From contig DANS01000031.1 in the NCBI GenBank assembly GCA_002497345.1, positions 1 through 12,558 of the forward strand: DNA of 12,558 bases. The letters run 5' to 3'. The notes below the pieces were generated by a model. That model worked only from the letters and a program-made list of their open reading frames with translations, ran no database searches and was not told the DNA's origin. Below are positions 12,054-12,558 of the stretch, piece after piece. The stretch comes from Thermoproteus sp. UBA157. Its GTDB lineage: Archaea > Thermoproteota > Thermoprotei > Thermoproteales > Thermoproteaceae. A program made the position numbers and the translations under genes. Every line of letters begins with the position of its first letter. The first letter of the stretch is position 1.

Positions 12054-12558
12054 ACTTCCCCCACGCCCCTCAGTCCCTCAACGTCTCTTTTAAAACGCGG
12101 TAGGCGTTGCGCCACGGCACCGCCGCGTTCCTCGCCGACGATGCCGCGGCGCTCCCGCGCATGGGGCGCCTGCCGGACGTCTCGCGGTTCTGCGCCGTAT
12201 TTAAGACGCAGCGCGCCCTCATGGGGTACCCCTTTTTCCCTCGACACTGGCCCGAGCCTCGGCCGGGGCAACTCCCCTAAACCCCCTTTTTCCGCCCCCA
12301 GAGACGTAGCCCGGCCTCCCCTGGATCTGACGTCATATCCGCGGCGTTGCGCGTGCTCCCATGAAGTTGGTGCTCATCAAGAATCAAGCAGGGCGCGGTC
12401 CCGGCGGTCATGGACAACTGCGGCCACCGCGTAAGGATAGACCCGTACCAAGCCGTCTGGTACCTCGGCGATGCCGCGTTCGGTTACACCATGGCTCGCC
12501 CCGCAGAGGCGGCGCTATTATACGCAATCTACAAGCTCCTGACGCCCGAAGCGATCGC
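12053..12558 (+). pseudogene. Decayed + strand gene, running off the right edge
   Basis: One + frame gives protein-like blocks broken by stops: SLNVSFKTR, TAG at 12101, then ALRHGTAAFLADDAAALPRM and FCAVFKTQRALMGYPFFPRH, TAA at 12278, then SDVISAALRVLP, TGA near 12359, then IKQGAVPAVMDNCGHR, RIDPYQAVWYLGDAAFGYTM and EAALLYAIYKLLTP to the window end. Between the last two blocks a neighbouring frame reads MKLVLIK, and a 7 bp tandem duplication follows it; removing one copy joins LVLIK directly to QGAVPAV. A third frame supplies PRDVARPPLDLTS just before SDVISAAL. Several independent lesions therefore point to pseudogenisation rather than one sequencing error. I do not recognise the family; a Thermoproteales-specific paralogous family is one possibility. 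A 97-codon ORF at 12141-12434 in another frame is a shadow. Confidence 0.6.
12376..12389 (+). repeat. 7 bp tandem duplication inside the decayed gene
   Basis: ATCAAGA is followed at once by ATCAAGC. The extra 7 bp shifts the frame by one; without one unit the flanking codons read VLIKQGAV continuously. It looks like a replication-slippage lesion. Confidence 0.6.

Noticed and set aside
12053..12558. NurA-type nuclease as the parent of the decayed gene
   Set aside because: Some blocks felt similar, but I cannot see the NurA catalytic pattern; the identity is left open.
1..12558. CRISPR array, insertion sequence or transposase
   Set aside because: No regularly spaced repeats, no terminal inverted repeats flanking an ORF and no transposase motifs were seen.

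Overview
The window looks like chromosomal DNA of a hyperthermophilic crenarchaeon of the Thermoproteales (Thermoproteus/Pyrobaculum type). The reasons are an archaeal complex I cluster without NADH-module genes, a PaREP1-family gene (a paralogous family known mainly from Pyrobaculum and relatives), an archaeal-type nucleoside diphosphate kinase with a long insert, frequent GTG starts, and TATA boxes about 20-30 nt upstream of start codons (leaderless genes). The genus is an inference; there is no rRNA or tRNA here to fix it.

Layout. Positions 1-427 hold a possible 3' end of an unknown + strand gene and one small hypothetical gene (158-427). From 9132 down to 418, on the minus strand, runs a dense respiratory cluster: nuoD, nuoH, nuoI, then (after a 57 nt gap with its own TATA-like box) nuoJ, nuoK, nuoM, nuoL, nuoN, followed by ndk with its own promoter. 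Most junctions overlap by 4 nt (ATGA or GTGA), which implies coupled translation. The products are the membrane arm plus the 49 kDa-type and ferredoxin-like subunits of a complex I-like proton pump. nuoA, B, C, E, F and G are not here. NuoN and NuoD have lost residues normally central to proton transfer and quinone binding.

From 9133 to 9965, on the + strand, are two small genes: a stand-alone winged-helix protein divergent from nuoD, and a helical hypothetical protein. A 38-codon AT-rich ORF may lie between them. Positions 9966-10432 have no secure gene. They contain a 110 bp block of only 11% G+C, then a GC-rich stretch with three stem-loops (one a 24 bp palindrome) and overlapping short ORFs that could be a decayed gene or a structured RNA.

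From 10433 to 12026 lies an RNA/ADP-ribose themed group: an MJ1316/DUF504 protein (predicted RNA-end recognition), a macro-domain protein (ADP-ribose derivative hydrolase family), a small unknown + strand ORF, and a PaREP1 protein of the HEPN superfamily. Each appears to have its own promoter. Positions 12053-12558 look like a decayed + strand gene with two or three in-frame stops and a 7 bp tandem duplication that shifts the frame; it runs off the right end.
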